Assembly (NCBI GenBank): GCA_963575745.1
Contig: CAUYUJ010019591.1
Coordinates: 21,582 to 85,581, forward strand
Direction: 5' to 3'
DNA: 64,000 nt
From: Prorocentrum cordatum
Lineage: Eukaryota > Sar > Dinophyceae > Prorocentrales > Prorocentraceae
Shown: one piece after another, positions 1 to 11,203 of the stretch
How positions within the stretch are numbered: position 1 is the stretch's first letter
Layout: every line of letters begins with the position of its first letter
The notes under the pieces: generated by a model
Seen by the model: the letters and a program-made list of their open reading frames with translations, nothing else
Told to the model about the DNA's origin: nothing
Databases searched by the model: none
Translations under genes and position numbers: made by a program

Positions 1-430
1 CCATGGGGCCATGGGGGGTCTATCGGGCGTTGAAATGGTGCAGTCAGCGTTTCATGTTTGCGTCATGTTTTTTTTTTATGTTTTTTCATGTTTTTTTTCA
101 TGTTTTCATGTTTTTCATGTTTTTTTCATTTTTTTTCATGTTCGTTCATGTTTTTTCATGTTTTTTCATGTTTCATTTTTTCATGTTTTTCATGTTTTAT
201 CATGTTTTATCATGTTTTTCATTCATGTTTTATCATGTTTTTTCATGTTTTCATGTTTTTTCATGTTTTCATGTTTTCATGGTTTTTCATGTTTTTTCAT
301 GTTTTTTTTTCATGTTTTCTTATATGTTTTTTCATGTTTTTTTCATGTTTTATCATGTTTTTTATGTTTTTTCATGTTTTCATGTTTGCGTCATGTTTTT
401 TATGTTTTTTTATGTTTTTTTTCATGTTCC
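1..430. repeat. T-rich CATG(T)n tandem array
   Basis: Degenerate units of about 8-12 bp built from TCATGTTTTT run from near the left end to about 430. Both forward frames translate to Phe/His/Val/Met strings, which I treat as repeat translation and not protein. It ends at a C-rich block. Confidence 0.9.
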
Positions 431-898
431 CCAAATCCCCCAAGCTGAACCCCCCCCCCAGGGCACCCAAAATGGGCGCCCGCGATGGCTGCGAGGGGGG
501 CGAGAGGGTGCGTTTGGTGGATGGCGATGTTGGTACTAGTGGTTGTGGTGCCCATGGTCGAGGGCGGTGCGATTGTATGACTCATGAGGAGGGTTTGGAA
601 AAAAAGAAAAAACCTGGCTCCCCCCTCGCCCCTCCCCTCCGGCACCCGACACCATTCCCCCCCTTGCCCACCTCCCCCCCGCCCCACCCCTCAGCCCACC
701 TCGATCCCCCACCGCCCACCTCGATCCCCGCCCACGTCCCCCTGCCCACCTCCCCCACCTCCCCCGCCGTCGATCCACCTCGACCCCCCATGGCTGCAGG
801 GATCGGCCGCCCTCCCCGAGCCCGCGCGGGCCGCGCGGCGGATCGGCAACCCATATGCAGGCCCACGTGGAGGGGAGGTGAGCGCCCCGCGCGGCGCC
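431..898. other. C-rich non-coding stretch
   Basis: No convincing gene. From about 620 to 800 the DNA is a C-rich degenerate repeat built on CCCACCTCGATCCCC. It lies directly upstream of the putative start codon at 899 and could include its promoter, but no motif is recognisable. Confidence 0.6.
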
Positions 899-3800
899 AT
901 GCCGCCCAAGGGGAAGGCGAAGGCGAAGGCCACGATACCACATTATACGCGCATAAAGCATCACGCGCACATGCATGTTGCGACTGCGACGCAACAACAC
1001 ATGCAACACATGTAGCCAATTGTACGTGCGTGCTGATCTACGAATGCGGCAACATGCACAACTGCATTTAAAAGGAAGCGTGTCATATCAAATCAGTGTA
1101 TATATATATATATATGCACGCATTTTTATATATATATATATATATATTACACACACACGTATATACAGTAAACGCAATCTATGCAACAACACATGCATAT
1201 ATACGCGTGCAACTAATAACCATTGAGGCCAAAACTGCACAATATTCAACATATTATCCCCAGGATCAACTCCCTTCCTCCGCCTCGGCCGACCGCCCTC
1301 CCCCGCCGAAGGCGAGGGCACCCGCGCAGAAGAAGACGGCGGTGGCCGACAAACGCAAACAACTGTCCGAGCACGAAAACACCATGCAACGCCTGCGGTC
1401 TCCCATGGGGGGGGGCGCATGCAGCGGCAGCGGGGGGGTGATCGATCAGACACAAAACGTGGCACGGGGAGGGCGAGGACGATGATCAGGGGGAACGGAG
1501 ACTTAAGGAGTGAGCCTGGATGTGTTTTCAGATTGTAGAATCACCCATGTGTGCACCAACCGCTATTCAGTGTTGCGTGTGATCCCGATCCGCGCAAGGT
1601 ACCACTTGAACAAGACCAAGTCTGTGCATCGGGAGGAGTTCAAGAAGCTGTCCATCAACAAGAAGGCTGAATGGGCGCGTCTGTGGAGCAAGACAGGCGC
1701 CTGGCGGGTCACGCGGGCCATGTGCCATGCATGAGGACGACGGAGGATCATCGCAATGACCACTCTGATCAGAGTGGTCATTGTGATGATCATCTGCCGT
1801 TGACGGCAATGGCGAGGATGACGCTGACAACGACGGCGATGCCACCAATGATGGCGATGAAGATGAAGGTGATGACGATCCTGGTGACGATGCATGGTGA
1901 TGATGATGGGGTTTCGTACCATCTATGTCGACGATGATGATGAATATGATTATGCTTATGATGATGCGGATGGTGATGATCACGACGACGACGATGGCGA
2001 CGACGACGACGGACACGATTACCACCATCACCGCTACGATGTTATGACGGCGGCGACGATGACCCTCATCACCACGAGTAGGGGCAACGATAATATCAAC
2101 TGAGTCGGCCCCTTGAGCCATGCGCAAACGTTCAAGGAGAAGTTTTCCCATGTGGGGAACGGGACAGGTGCATACATACAAATGTATACATACGTATCTA
2201 GATCTGTATGTGTGCATGTCTTTCGCACTCTCTCTCACGCGCACGCGCACTCACACACGCACACATGCGCGCGTCTCTGTCAGTTCCCAGTTCCACGTGC
2301 CACGCCGCATTCCCCGCAGGGAACTTCGACTTCGTCGAGACGCTCAAGGAGGAGGAGAAGAAGAGGGTCCGCCTCGACACGACTGAGGGCACCTTCCACA
2401 CGCGTGACGAGCTCCTCTTCCAGAACGGCTACGATGACCAGCATTGGGAGTCACCGATGTCCAAGAGGACGTGCTTTGTTTTTCTTTTCGCCCTCCTCAT
2501 CTCGCGCTCCTCTCTCCCCCCCTCGTTTCGGGCTCGCCATCCTCTCATGTGAAATCTCCCTGGGCTGAGTCGGAAGATCCCACTCGTTCCCGCCGGCGGT
2601 TTTGCCAGGGCAGTGGCGCGCGTGGACGCGATCATCGCGACTTGCAAAGCTGTGCGTGGCTGGACCAAGGCGGGAGGGACGAGTGTTGCTCCTATAGTCT
2701 CGTTTGCGCGCTGGTGCAGTTATAGGGCGGCAGCAGGCGTATAAGATGATCATGGGCATGGTGTCCTACATAGGAGGGTCACGTGGTCGCGATGCCACGC
2801 GAGTGGGGTGAGGGCGAGGAAATACGTTGAGAAAACGAGGAGTAGTAGGCGGTGGAATGAGGATCAACTGGCGATGAACGTAGGAAGTAATGGGAATTTA
2901 CAAGTACAAGAAGAGGAGTAAGATAAGATAAAGGGGGGGAGGATGAAGAACACTAAATGGCCAAATAAGGATTACGATGGGGACCAAACTGAATATCACT
3001 TGCAAGGAAGGGGAGTGGGGTGATGATAACATACAGAGGGGAGTAATATGAAGATCGAAGAAGAGGAGGATGGGGAAGGGGGAGGATGAGGAACACTAAA
3101 TGACCAAATAAGGATTACGATGGGAACCAAACTGATTATCAATTGTGAGGAGGGGAGTGGGGTGATGATAACATGCAGAGGGGAGCAAGATGAAGATCGA
3201 ATAAGAGGAGGATGGGGACCCTAAAATAATCGCCCGCTAACACGGGGGAGACCGATGTCCAACATGGTGAAGAAACCTACAAGAAGTTGACCCAGCGCGA
3301 GGTTGACCAATTCCAGCATTCCCAGGCCCTGACGACGAGGCTCAGGACGAATGAGCAGCCGCTGCAGCCCGTTGAGGAGGAGATCAGCGCGCGTCGCATG
3401 GCGGGGAGGGGATGGGCAGTTTAAGAGAGATTGATCGAATTAAAGGGCAGGTGGGCTAGCATGTCTTGGATCGACTCCTCCTCCTCCTCCTCCTCCTCCT
3501 CACTCCTCCTCCTCCTCCTCATCCTCCTGACGGAGGGTTCGGAGCAGAGGTAGTCCGCCGTGGGAACATGGCCACGGCGCGGGGCGCGGTTGCACCATGT
3601 TTGAAACACGTTGAGTCGTTATGCATTCCAGATATGATCCAGTGTAGTCCAAGTTCTGTCGAATTCGGTTTGGCCCATGTGGTGGAGCGAAGGCGAATGA
3701 GGATTCGAGCTCCGAGTACTCGTCCTATTCCTTCACCTCCGACTCGGAACAAGAGGCTAAGCAGGACCTCGGTTGCCGTGCAGTGCATATGATGTTTCTT

Positions 3801-5179
3801 TTGCCCACGTGTTGTTCCACCCTCTCTGCCATCGTCGCGTTCAATGCCGTGTAAAGGAGGATGATGAGGGCGAAGAGAGTAGGACGGAAGAATAAGTGTT
3901 ATCAGCGCCCACGGCAGAAGGACGGGCAGCCGACGAGCACAGCTTCGTGTTCCACGGAGGGCTCGCTGGCGCCCATCCTCGGCCAGGCCACGCACCTCCA
4001 GGCCATCCTGCAGGGCTGGCACGAGGGTTTCAAGGTGCGCAGGGAGTGGGGCGGCGTCTCGGGAGTGAGGGAAGCGATGAGGAGGTACGTTCATCCCAAC
4101 CCAGCGTGGAGGAATTGAGGGAGGGAGGGGGAGAGGAGGAGCGAGCCTGGCTGAACATATAATAGGACTAGGAAGTATGTGTTCCAGGAGGAGGAGGAGG
4201 ATTTAGATGATAGGGATCGGGAGAATGATGAAGAAGCTGCGGGGAGGCTGCAGATGAAAATCTCGAGGACGGATCCCTGTCGCAGCACTGGCAGCATGAC
4301 TTCAGGAGCAGGATGCTATACGAGTAAAGGTGATCAAAGGGACACGGGAGGCGAATGAGCTCCCGTGGCTGGCGCCCTGGGAAGAGCAGCTGGCCGCGTG
4401 CACGGAGTCCCTCGACGAGATCGTGAACAGCTTGAAGTTGCACATCCAGAACAAGTCGCCGCGGGATGATGGGCATGGATGATTGGGATGAGCACTGCGA
4501 GGGCAAGGGATGGAGGAACGGCAGTTGCGGTAGGCTTAAGAGTGGAGGGATAGGGCAGAATCGCGGCGACGATGAGGGGACCTTCGAAGGGCCTGAAGGG
4601 TAGAGAATCGTCGGTTCACGAGTTCACGAGGCGATATCCCCCAGAACAGTTGCCCAACAATATTCGATTCATCCACGTACCCTCGATCTATCCCCTCCTA
4701 CTCTCTCTCTCTCTCTCTCGTCCCGTCTCTGTCTGCTCTCCCTCCCGCCCTGGAGGTCTGACGACGCGGAGCTCACGAAAGAAGAGTGCACCACGAAGCT
4801 CGCGGAGGCCGGCGCGCGACGGGGATGGGGTCGAGAGATCACTGTGCCATGATATGAGCAAGGGAACGGCGAGGAGACGGGAAAGGAAGATGATATGAGA
4901 GGGAATCGGGCGACAACGATGAGAGAATGATGGTAGGGAAGAGGAGGATAATATGAAGATGGCGCTGAAGAGGAGCCGTACTTTAGAATCACAGCATCAC
5001 GACACCTAGAGGATAATGAACGTTCCGTGCCTAGGAGGCTGTATATATGTGACACGTGTTATAAGGAGGGGGAGGGGCAGATAAGCGACCTCCCGCGGAG
5101 GCCAAGCTGTTTTACGACACCATCCTCCCCGTGCAGCAGAGCATCTCGCTCGCCAGCAAAGCGACGAAGCCGAAGTAGA
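899..5179 (+). CDS. Probable multi-exon host gene, Cys-pair/coiled-coil protein of unknown function
   Basis: Reading-frame blocks with good codon texture, several preceded by pyrimidine-rich tracts ending in AG, line up on the plus strand. Approximate exons: 899-928 (MPPKGKAKAK), 1264-1405, 1532-1705, 2320-2455, 2609-2695, 3258-3410, 3918-4034, 4330-4467, 4756-4825, and 5081-5179 ending in TAG. The clearest acceptors are CCCCAG at 1263, TTTTCAG at 1531, CCCCGCAG at 2319 and TTTGCCAG at 2608. The 1532-1705 exon encodes a block containing RYHLNKTKS and LSINKKAEWARLWSK. I recall similar proteins recurring in dinoflagellates, often with an upstream CxxCG pair; one frame here gives CNACG near 1390. 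Function unknown. Exon ends are approximate, and exons in repeat-filled introns may be missed. Transcript data would settle the structure. Confidence 0.5.
1100..1152. repeat. AT microsatellites
   Basis: Two TA dinucleotide runs separated by TGCACGCATTT lie within the presumed first intron of the gene starting at 899. Confidence 0.85.
1746..1791. repeat. 46-bp palindrome
   Basis: Two 23-base arms meet with no spacer around TGATCA. The inner 15 bases of each arm (CAATGACCACTCTGA and its complement) are perfect, and the outer 8 have one mismatch. It lies in a presumed intron, just before a GATGAT-rich tract. Confidence 0.9.
1795..2110. repeat. GATGAT/GACGAC-rich intron tract
   Basis: Imperfect trinucleotide repeats (GAT, GAC, ATG) fill this stretch between two exon-like blocks. 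Asp- and His-rich translations on both strands are repeat shadows. Confidence 0.8.
2934..3217. repeat. Direct tandem duplication of ~143 bp in an intron
   Basis: Two adjacent units, about 2934-3077 and 3078-3217, share long identical runs, for example AATAAGGATTACGATGGG and GTGGGGTGATGATAACAT. They differ at scattered positions. No coding frame runs through both. Confidence 0.85.
3474..3532. repeat. CTC/TCC trinucleotide repeat
   Basis: A run of CTC triplets with small interruptions, within the presumed intron between the 3258 and 3918 exons. Confidence 0.85.
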
Positions 5180-5947
5180 TGATATATGCTGGCCTAGGGG
5201 GGTCGGTCTGGCTTGTTCATGGTGTCTCTATTTGTTGTGTGTCATGCTTGGTGGTGCTTGCGTCATTCGCTTCTGATTAGTATGTGTGTGTTAATGTGCT
5301 CTCGAGATGCATGTTGCCGGATCGTGGCCAGCAGGAGCGTGCAATTTGAGCACGCACGTTCGTTTGGGCACTCTAGTTGGTTGCGCTGCTCTGGAGCGCA
5401 AGAAGGATTGGAGTGGCGCGGGGGATCGCAAGAAATTGAGCGTCGCGTTGCAGATATCTCTCCCCCTCTACTCTCCCCCCTCTACCTCTCACGCCTTACC
5501 CACTTCCCCATGTTCGCCCACCTGTGCACTTCTAAGCAGGCCCATCGTTTGTGTGGACGGGGGATGGATCGAGATTCGGAGCGCATGGGACACCGATGTC
5601 AGGTTTTCAGTCTGGCAGGGGGGGCAATGGATCGATGCGTGCCCACTTGGACGGGCGACTTGTTCCCAAGCGAGTTGGTGCACGTCGCATCTCGCACATG
5701 CCAGTTGATGCCTCCGACTTGCCACTCGTGCAGGGCTGAGCGCGCAGATCAATGCCGCAGGAATGATCAACATGAGTTTGAGCACGTTGACATTGTTCGT
5801 TTTCTCTCATGTTGTTAGCATCGTGCCATTGCCAATTGTCTTGACCCCTACCACATCCGTCAGGCACGCTAGCGATCGGAGGTTGGTTAACAGGCCTTTG
5901 TTTTGAATTCAAAAATTTTGTTTCGCTTCAGCGCCGCCTTTTTCCTG
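5180..5947. other. Intergenic, no gene seen
   Basis: Several long ORFs exist here but they overlap one another in different frames, carry no recognisable motif and have no homologue that I recognise. I see no gene, repeat or regulatory site I can support. Confidence 0.5.
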
Positions 5948-5968
5948 CCCGAGCCATTTTGTCACGCC
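5948..5968 (+). other. Possible decayed spliced-leader relict
   Basis: The sequence CCCGAGCCATTTTGTCACG shares an exact 10-base core, AGCCATTTTG, with the dinoflagellate spliced leader. It lies about 31 bases upstream of the ATG at 5999, where a leader relict of a retroposed gene would sit. The flanks match poorly, so chance is possible. Confidence 0.3.
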
Positions 5969-5998
5969 GATCGGAACTCAAAGTTGGAATCCGAATTG

Positions 5999-7972
5999 AT
6001 GGCAGGCAGAGAAGCGGCCAACGCACTGCAAGCAAGCGGCTACACACGGCCGCTGGCAAGCGGAAGCAGCGGGGCCCTACCAGCAGAATGGTCACCGCCA
6101 CAGGAAACGGACGGAGGCCATGGGTTGCGGGAGTATCTTCTCAAACGGTACAAGCAAGACAGCATGACAGCAAAGGATGTCTGCGTTCTGAGCTGGCACT
6201 CGACCAGGGCAGGAGCGGTTGGAGTCGCCGACCTCGCGCTCCCCGACCAGAACGACCACCGCTCGGAACACCTCAGAAAAGCTCTGGGTACACGCAGCAA
6301 GGCCACGTTTTTCACAGCACAGATTCCTATGTGGGACTCGGACCAGGAGCGGCGCGCGTTGAGGGACTTCCCCTTCCACCCCCCACACGAGTGTTTCCAT
6401 GAGCAGTACCAGTCCCACCCAGAGCAGTTCGACATACACAGTTTCGAAGACGACATGCTTCCCCCACAATATGAATCTCACGAAATCACACTTGCAGCTG
6501 GCAGGTCGAAGTCTTCTCCAGTGGGCTACTTCAGCGACGCAGTACCACGCACCAAAAAAGACAGCTTCTACTGCTACTACTGGTCGAACTGTTTGACGGG
6601 CTGTCGGCATTTAATTTGTGCACTAAGAAAAAAGGACCTGTGCAAATGTTCGTGTAAAGGCCTGTGCACGATGCAGGCGGTGATGAAGATATTTGTTTGG
6701 TCATTTAACTGCCTCGCTGCGGGGGTCTTCCCTGCTGTTGGCCCAGCTGGGATGCCTTTCGAATCGGAGTGGAGAGCCAACATGCGATGATTCGAAATCG
6801 CTGATGGCATTCGAGGCTGTTTAGTTGAACTTCGCGCAGGCTTATTAGAATTTGCTGGGGCGCTGGGGTTTAAGAACTGGCAAAATGTTACCCGCCCGTG
6901 CTTCGTATGTGATTGCGTCAGGGATAAGTTATGGGAGTACCCTGCTTCAGCACGGCTATGCACTTGGAACGAAAATACAGACGCATCATCCAGATCCGCC
7001 GTAGACCGCTGCACAAAGAAGGTTGTCGTGGCGAGCAGGAGGCAGTTGAGGGACCTTCTAAAGATCATGAGGCTAGACGACGACTTCAAAGGGTACGCTC
7101 TTTTTCAACCCTTCCCCGCCCTTGGACTTCACGTAGGCCATCGTTTGGTCGTTGGCGGGGCCGTGACCGACGTGCACCAGGTGTCCACCGTCGCATGTCC
7201 AGCTGAGTTGGTTTTCTTTGATTGCAAAGCAGATGAAGGGCTGAATTTCGTCTGCCAGTTATTCGATGTTCGAGGCTTCACTATAAGTATGCTATCACTG
7301 GATATGATGCACATATTCGATTGGGGAATTTCCCAATACTTGATCGCAGCAGTATTCGTGCATCTCATTAGGAACAACTTCGCCAAGAGTACACATGCGA
7401 CCGCTGCAATGCGACAACATGCCAACGTCATCCACCGACGGCGGAGAATGCGGGCCTACTATCGCACTGCTGGGGACAGAGATCGAGAGACGATGTGCGA
7501 AATCAGATCAATCACTGTCAAGCAGCTCACGCCCTCGGAGCCACGTCTGAAGGCCAAGGCCGCTGAGTCGAGGCACCTGATCCCCCTGTTGCCCGCTCTG
7601 TGCTCCGAGAACCCCCAGCTGTTCACTCGCCAGAACCGTTTTCTGATGCTAGCCAGCCAAGAAATGGCTAAGTCTCACACGATTGTAGAGTCTGAACCAC
7701 GTCAGATGTCAGTTGCGTCCATGAACAACATGGATCAAACTAACCTCCGTTTTTTGCAGTACTGGCATGCGTGGGGTGGTCATGAGGTGTTTAAACACCA
7801 CGTGGCCGTCCACTGCTCGATGCAGAGCAGAAGGCTCGGCAACCCTATATATCGGTGGACTTACGCCGACGAACGCGAGAATCGGCTTATAGGGACCGTG
7901 GCCAAATCCTTGCACCACGGGGATGCATTCTATACGGCGCTGCTACAGAAAGTATTGCCAGAGAGGTTATAA
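5999..7972 (+). pseudogene. Long intronless multicopy-family ORF with one in-frame TGA
   Basis: One frame stays open from before 5999 to the stop at 7970-7972, except for a single TGA at 6788-6790. The 237 bases after that TGA continue in the same frame without another stop and join the downstream ORF, so the full product would be about 657 residues. Recognisable blocks are a Cys-rich segment (CKCSCKGLC) near residue 220, a CFVCDC block just after the TGA, SLDMMHIFDWGISQYL and LKAKAAESRHLIPLLP in the middle, and RWTYADERENRLIG near the C-terminus. I recall this architecture as an abundant dinoflagellate family of unknown function. It is probably a decayed or recently inactivated retroposed copy. 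A sequencing error or RNA editing at the TGA is the alternative. Confidence 0.6.
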
Positions 7973-8340
7973 TACGTCTAACGTTTCTGTTTTTTTGTTG
8001 GTCAACACCTTCTTTTAAATTATTTTTCAGGCCTGTTAAGCAGCCATCGAATTCAGGAGGAGGCGTCGGGAGACAGGGTAGGAGCGACGCGCTTCGAGCT
8101 GCCCTGTCATATGGGGCTGAGGGAAAGGGGGGCGAGGAGGGCAGGAAAACGAGGAGGACACGGGAGGGCGACAATGGGGAGTTGCAGGACAGCAGGAACG
8201 CGTTAGTACTTGCCACAGACCTTGTGGGGTGCCTTGTGGACGCCGCTGGGCGTCCGGCACGTGTTGGACCCGACGCTTCGGACCGATCCCTGTTTCGACA
8301 CAAGGAGAAGAAGGATGAGGAGGAAGAGGAAAAAGAGGAG
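7973..8340. other. No supported gene; possible splice acceptor at 8030
   Basis: A T-rich tract ending TTTTTCAG precedes an open Gly/Glu-rich frame that ends in Glu/Asp repeats at 8370. It could be an isolated exon or chance. I assign no gene. Confidence 0.35.
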
Positions 8341-8540
8341 GACGACGACAAGACGGATAATGATGATTGATTGATTGATTGGTTGGTTGATTGATTGATG
8401 ATGATGATGATGCTGATGATGATGATGATGGTGCCGTGGTTGATGATGCTGATGATGATGATGATGATACTGATAATGGTGAGGATGATTATGATGCTGA
8501 TGATGATGATGATAATGATGATGCTGATGATGTCATTGGT
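8341..8540. repeat. TGAT/GATGAT microsatellite
   Basis: GATTGATT tetranucleotide repeats pass into TGATGATGA trinucleotide repeats with small interruptions. Confidence 0.9.
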
Positions 8541-9190
8541 GAGCTAAGGAGGACGGGATTATGAGAAGCAGGAAGAGGAAAAAGGGGAGGGATCACACGC
8601 GGTGCATGTTGAGTTTCACTCCCGTGCACGCGGCAATCAGGCTCGTTTCTCTCTCCACATGCTCTCCTGCATTGGACGCGGCCTCCCCCGCAAATGTCAT
8701 CAGGCATTTTCACCAGGGTACATGTGTTTAGGCAGTTGTCCGCACACGTTGGGCCCCAGGAGCCCTTAAATTTAACTTAGGGTTTTTGATGTTATAAACC
8801 TGCCGTAACATGTGGGACTATTCGTCTCCCCGTAGAGTTTTCTCTTGACGACTCCCGCACATGTTTTTACAATGCCCGTTTGCATATCGAAACTACAGGG
8901 TGAAATCCACTAGTGCCGATGCCCTCACATCTTGCCCCTTGGATCTTGCGACCGCGCCGCCGCCCGAGCGCGAGCGTGTATATATAGACATGACGTTTGA
9001 CACAGACAGTGTTGCGGAGCAGCCTCGAAAAGGCGAGGGGGCTGACGATGTTCCTGCTTCAGCGCCCCATGGTGCGTCATTCCTGGCCATCGGGTCGCAT
9101 TGTCATTCTCTACAACTCCTTCCCGTTCCCCTAGTTCATCTCTCTTTCTTTCTCTCTCCTGGCCTTGTCCTCCTATATATAGAATGTGTT
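8541..9190. other. Intergenic, no gene seen
   Basis: A short open segment from 8895 to 9090 follows CTACAG, which could be a splice acceptor, but it has no recognisable motif and no partner exon. The rest is unstructured. Confidence 0.4.
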
Positions 9191-9462
9191 GGTATATATA
9201 TATATATATGTGTAAACGTATACATGTGTGTATATATAAGTATACGTACATACATACATGCATACATGCATACATACAAACATACATACATACATACATG
9301 CATACATCCATACATACATACATACATACACACATACATACATACATGCATGCATACATACATGCATACATAAATACATACATATATATATATGTATGTA
9401 CACATACACATACATACAGACCTTTATATCTATATATATATATATATATATGTATAATCCCC
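9191..9462. repeat. CATA/TA microsatellite block
   Basis: CATA tetranucleotide repeats with flanking TA runs. The overlapping Tyr/Ile/His or Met/Cys/Val translations on both strands are repeat shadows. Confidence 0.95.
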
Positions 9463-9669
9463 GTCCTCCCGATCCTCAAGTATTCCGCCTCTCCGCCGCC
9501 AGGCGGTGCTGCGCCGCTACGGACAGCCACGTCCTCGTCCTCCTCGTCCTCCTCGTCATCGTCCACGGCGCGAAATCCATGCCAATTGTCTTTGACATAC
9601 GGTCATCACCGTCACAACCGTCATGGCTCGAAGCCGTCACCAAAGTCACAAGCATCATCATCACACACC
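9463..9669. other. Spacer between microsatellites
   Basis: Mixed sequence with a TCCTCGTCC repeat at 9530-9565. No gene supported. Confidence 0.5.
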
Positions 9670-9960
9670 TGTATATATATACACATACATGTGTGTATAC
9701 CCACATACAACCACACATACATACATACATACATACATATACACACATACATACATACATACATACACACATATTTGTATATATATGGATGTATATATAC
9801 CACATATATATACACTGTCATCAACATCGTGTCCACAGGCATAACCCTCGGCATCATCATCGTCATCATTATAACCACGACCATCATGGTCATCATCGTC
9901 TTAATGCCGACCACATGGATGGCTTGATTTTTGCGATCATGGCTCGATTATTGCTACATG
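9670..9960. repeat. TA/CATA and CATCAT repeats
   Basis: A second CATA-type block (9670-9815) is followed by an ATC/ATCGTC-rich tract to about 9910. Confidence 0.85.
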
Positions 9961-10034
9961 GCTTGGTTTCGGCTGGCAGGCTTGAAAAAAAAAAAAAAAA
10001 ATGTCATTTGCGTGCTACTGATTGTTTCACGCCG

Positions 10035-11095
10035 CCAAGATGCGCGGGTGGGGCCAGAGAGGTGGGGGAGTTGGGGCCGGGAGTTGGTGCCGGAGAGTTG
10101 GGGGAGTGCGGATAAGACAGCTGGGGCCGTATAACTGGGACCATGAGAGTTGGGGCCGGAGAGTTGGGGCAGGAGAGTTGGGGCCAGAGAGGAGTTGCGA
10201 GAGTTGGGGCCAGAGTTTGGGGCCAGAGCGGTGGGAGAGTTGGGACCAAGAGTCGGGACAAGACAGTCAGGACCGGAGAGTTGGGGCCAGAGAGTTGGGA
10301 CCGGAGAGTTAGGACAGGAGAGTTGGGGCCAGAGAGGAGTTGCGAGAGTTGGGGCCAGAAGTTGGGGCCAGAGCGGCGGGAGAGTCGGGGCCATAGAGTT
10401 GGGAGAGGTGGGGCCAGGAGTTGGTGATGGGAGAATTGGGGCCAGAGAGTTGGGAGCGTCGGGGCCAGGAGTTGGCGCCAGAGAGTTGGGGCCAGGAGCT
10501 GGGGCAAGATAGTTCGGAAAGATGGGGCCAGAGAGTCGGGGGAGTTGGGGCCGGGAGTTGGGGATGGGACAGGACAGTAAGCACCAGAAAGTTGGCAGAG
10601 TTGGAGCCAGAGAGTTGGAAGAGTTGGGAACTGAAGATGGGATGGGAGACTTAGGATCGGGAGTTGGGACCGAGGGTGTAACGGGAGTCCGCCAGAGTTG
10701 GGATCGGAGAGTTCAGACCAGGAGTTGGGGCCGAGGGCGCGGAGCCCGCCGAATATGAGGCGCGAGAGTTGGGGCCGGAGAGTTGGGGCCAGGCGTTGGG
10801 GCCAGAGGATCGGGGCCAGGGGTGCATGGGGAGTCTTGCCGGAGGCTGGGCCAGAGAGCTCGGGCCGGAGAGTTGGGGCCAAAGAATTCGGAGCAGAGAG
10901 TTGGGGCCGGGGGAGCGTTGGGAGTCTGCCGGAGGTGGGGCCACAGAGTTCGGACCCGAGAGTTGGGACCAGAGAGTTGAGACCAGAGATTTGGGGCCGA
11001 GGGGGCACGGGGGCCCGCCGGAGGTGGAACCGATGTTGGGAGCAGAGAGTTGGGACCATTAGTTGGGGCCAGAGAGTTGGGGCCAGATGTGGCTG
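10035..11095. repeat. 15-bp minisatellite, about 1.05 kb
   Basis: Tandem units of GGGGCCAGAGAGTTG and variants (GGGACC, GGGGCCGG, AGTTGGGGCC) continue from just after an A-run at 9985-10002 to about 11095. Because the unit is 15 bp, all frames stay open and give GPESWGQRVG-like plus-strand and PQLSGPNS-like minus-strand translations. I read these as repeat shadows, not genes. Confidence 0.95.
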
Positions 11096-11203
11096 CGTAG
11101 CAGACGTTGCGAATTCAGACGCGTTCCTCTTCATGTAGCGGCGCTGGCTCACATTATAAAGCCACCCTGTGCCATTCTCGAAAGCATCTCCCCCAGCCAA
11201 GCC

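Noticed and set aside
5213-5818. 201-codon plus-strand ORF
   Set aside because: Cys/Ser-rich with no start context, motif or splice partner, and overlapped by equally long ORFs in other frames.
8925-9927. Long Tyr/Ile/His and Met/Cys/Val ORFs on both strands
   Set aside because: Translations of CATA and TA microsatellites.
10004-11200. A 398-codon minus-strand Pro/Asn/Ser-rich ORF (PQLSGPNS repeats)
   Set aside because: It is fully inside the 15-bp minisatellite, where every frame stays open because the unit is a multiple of three.
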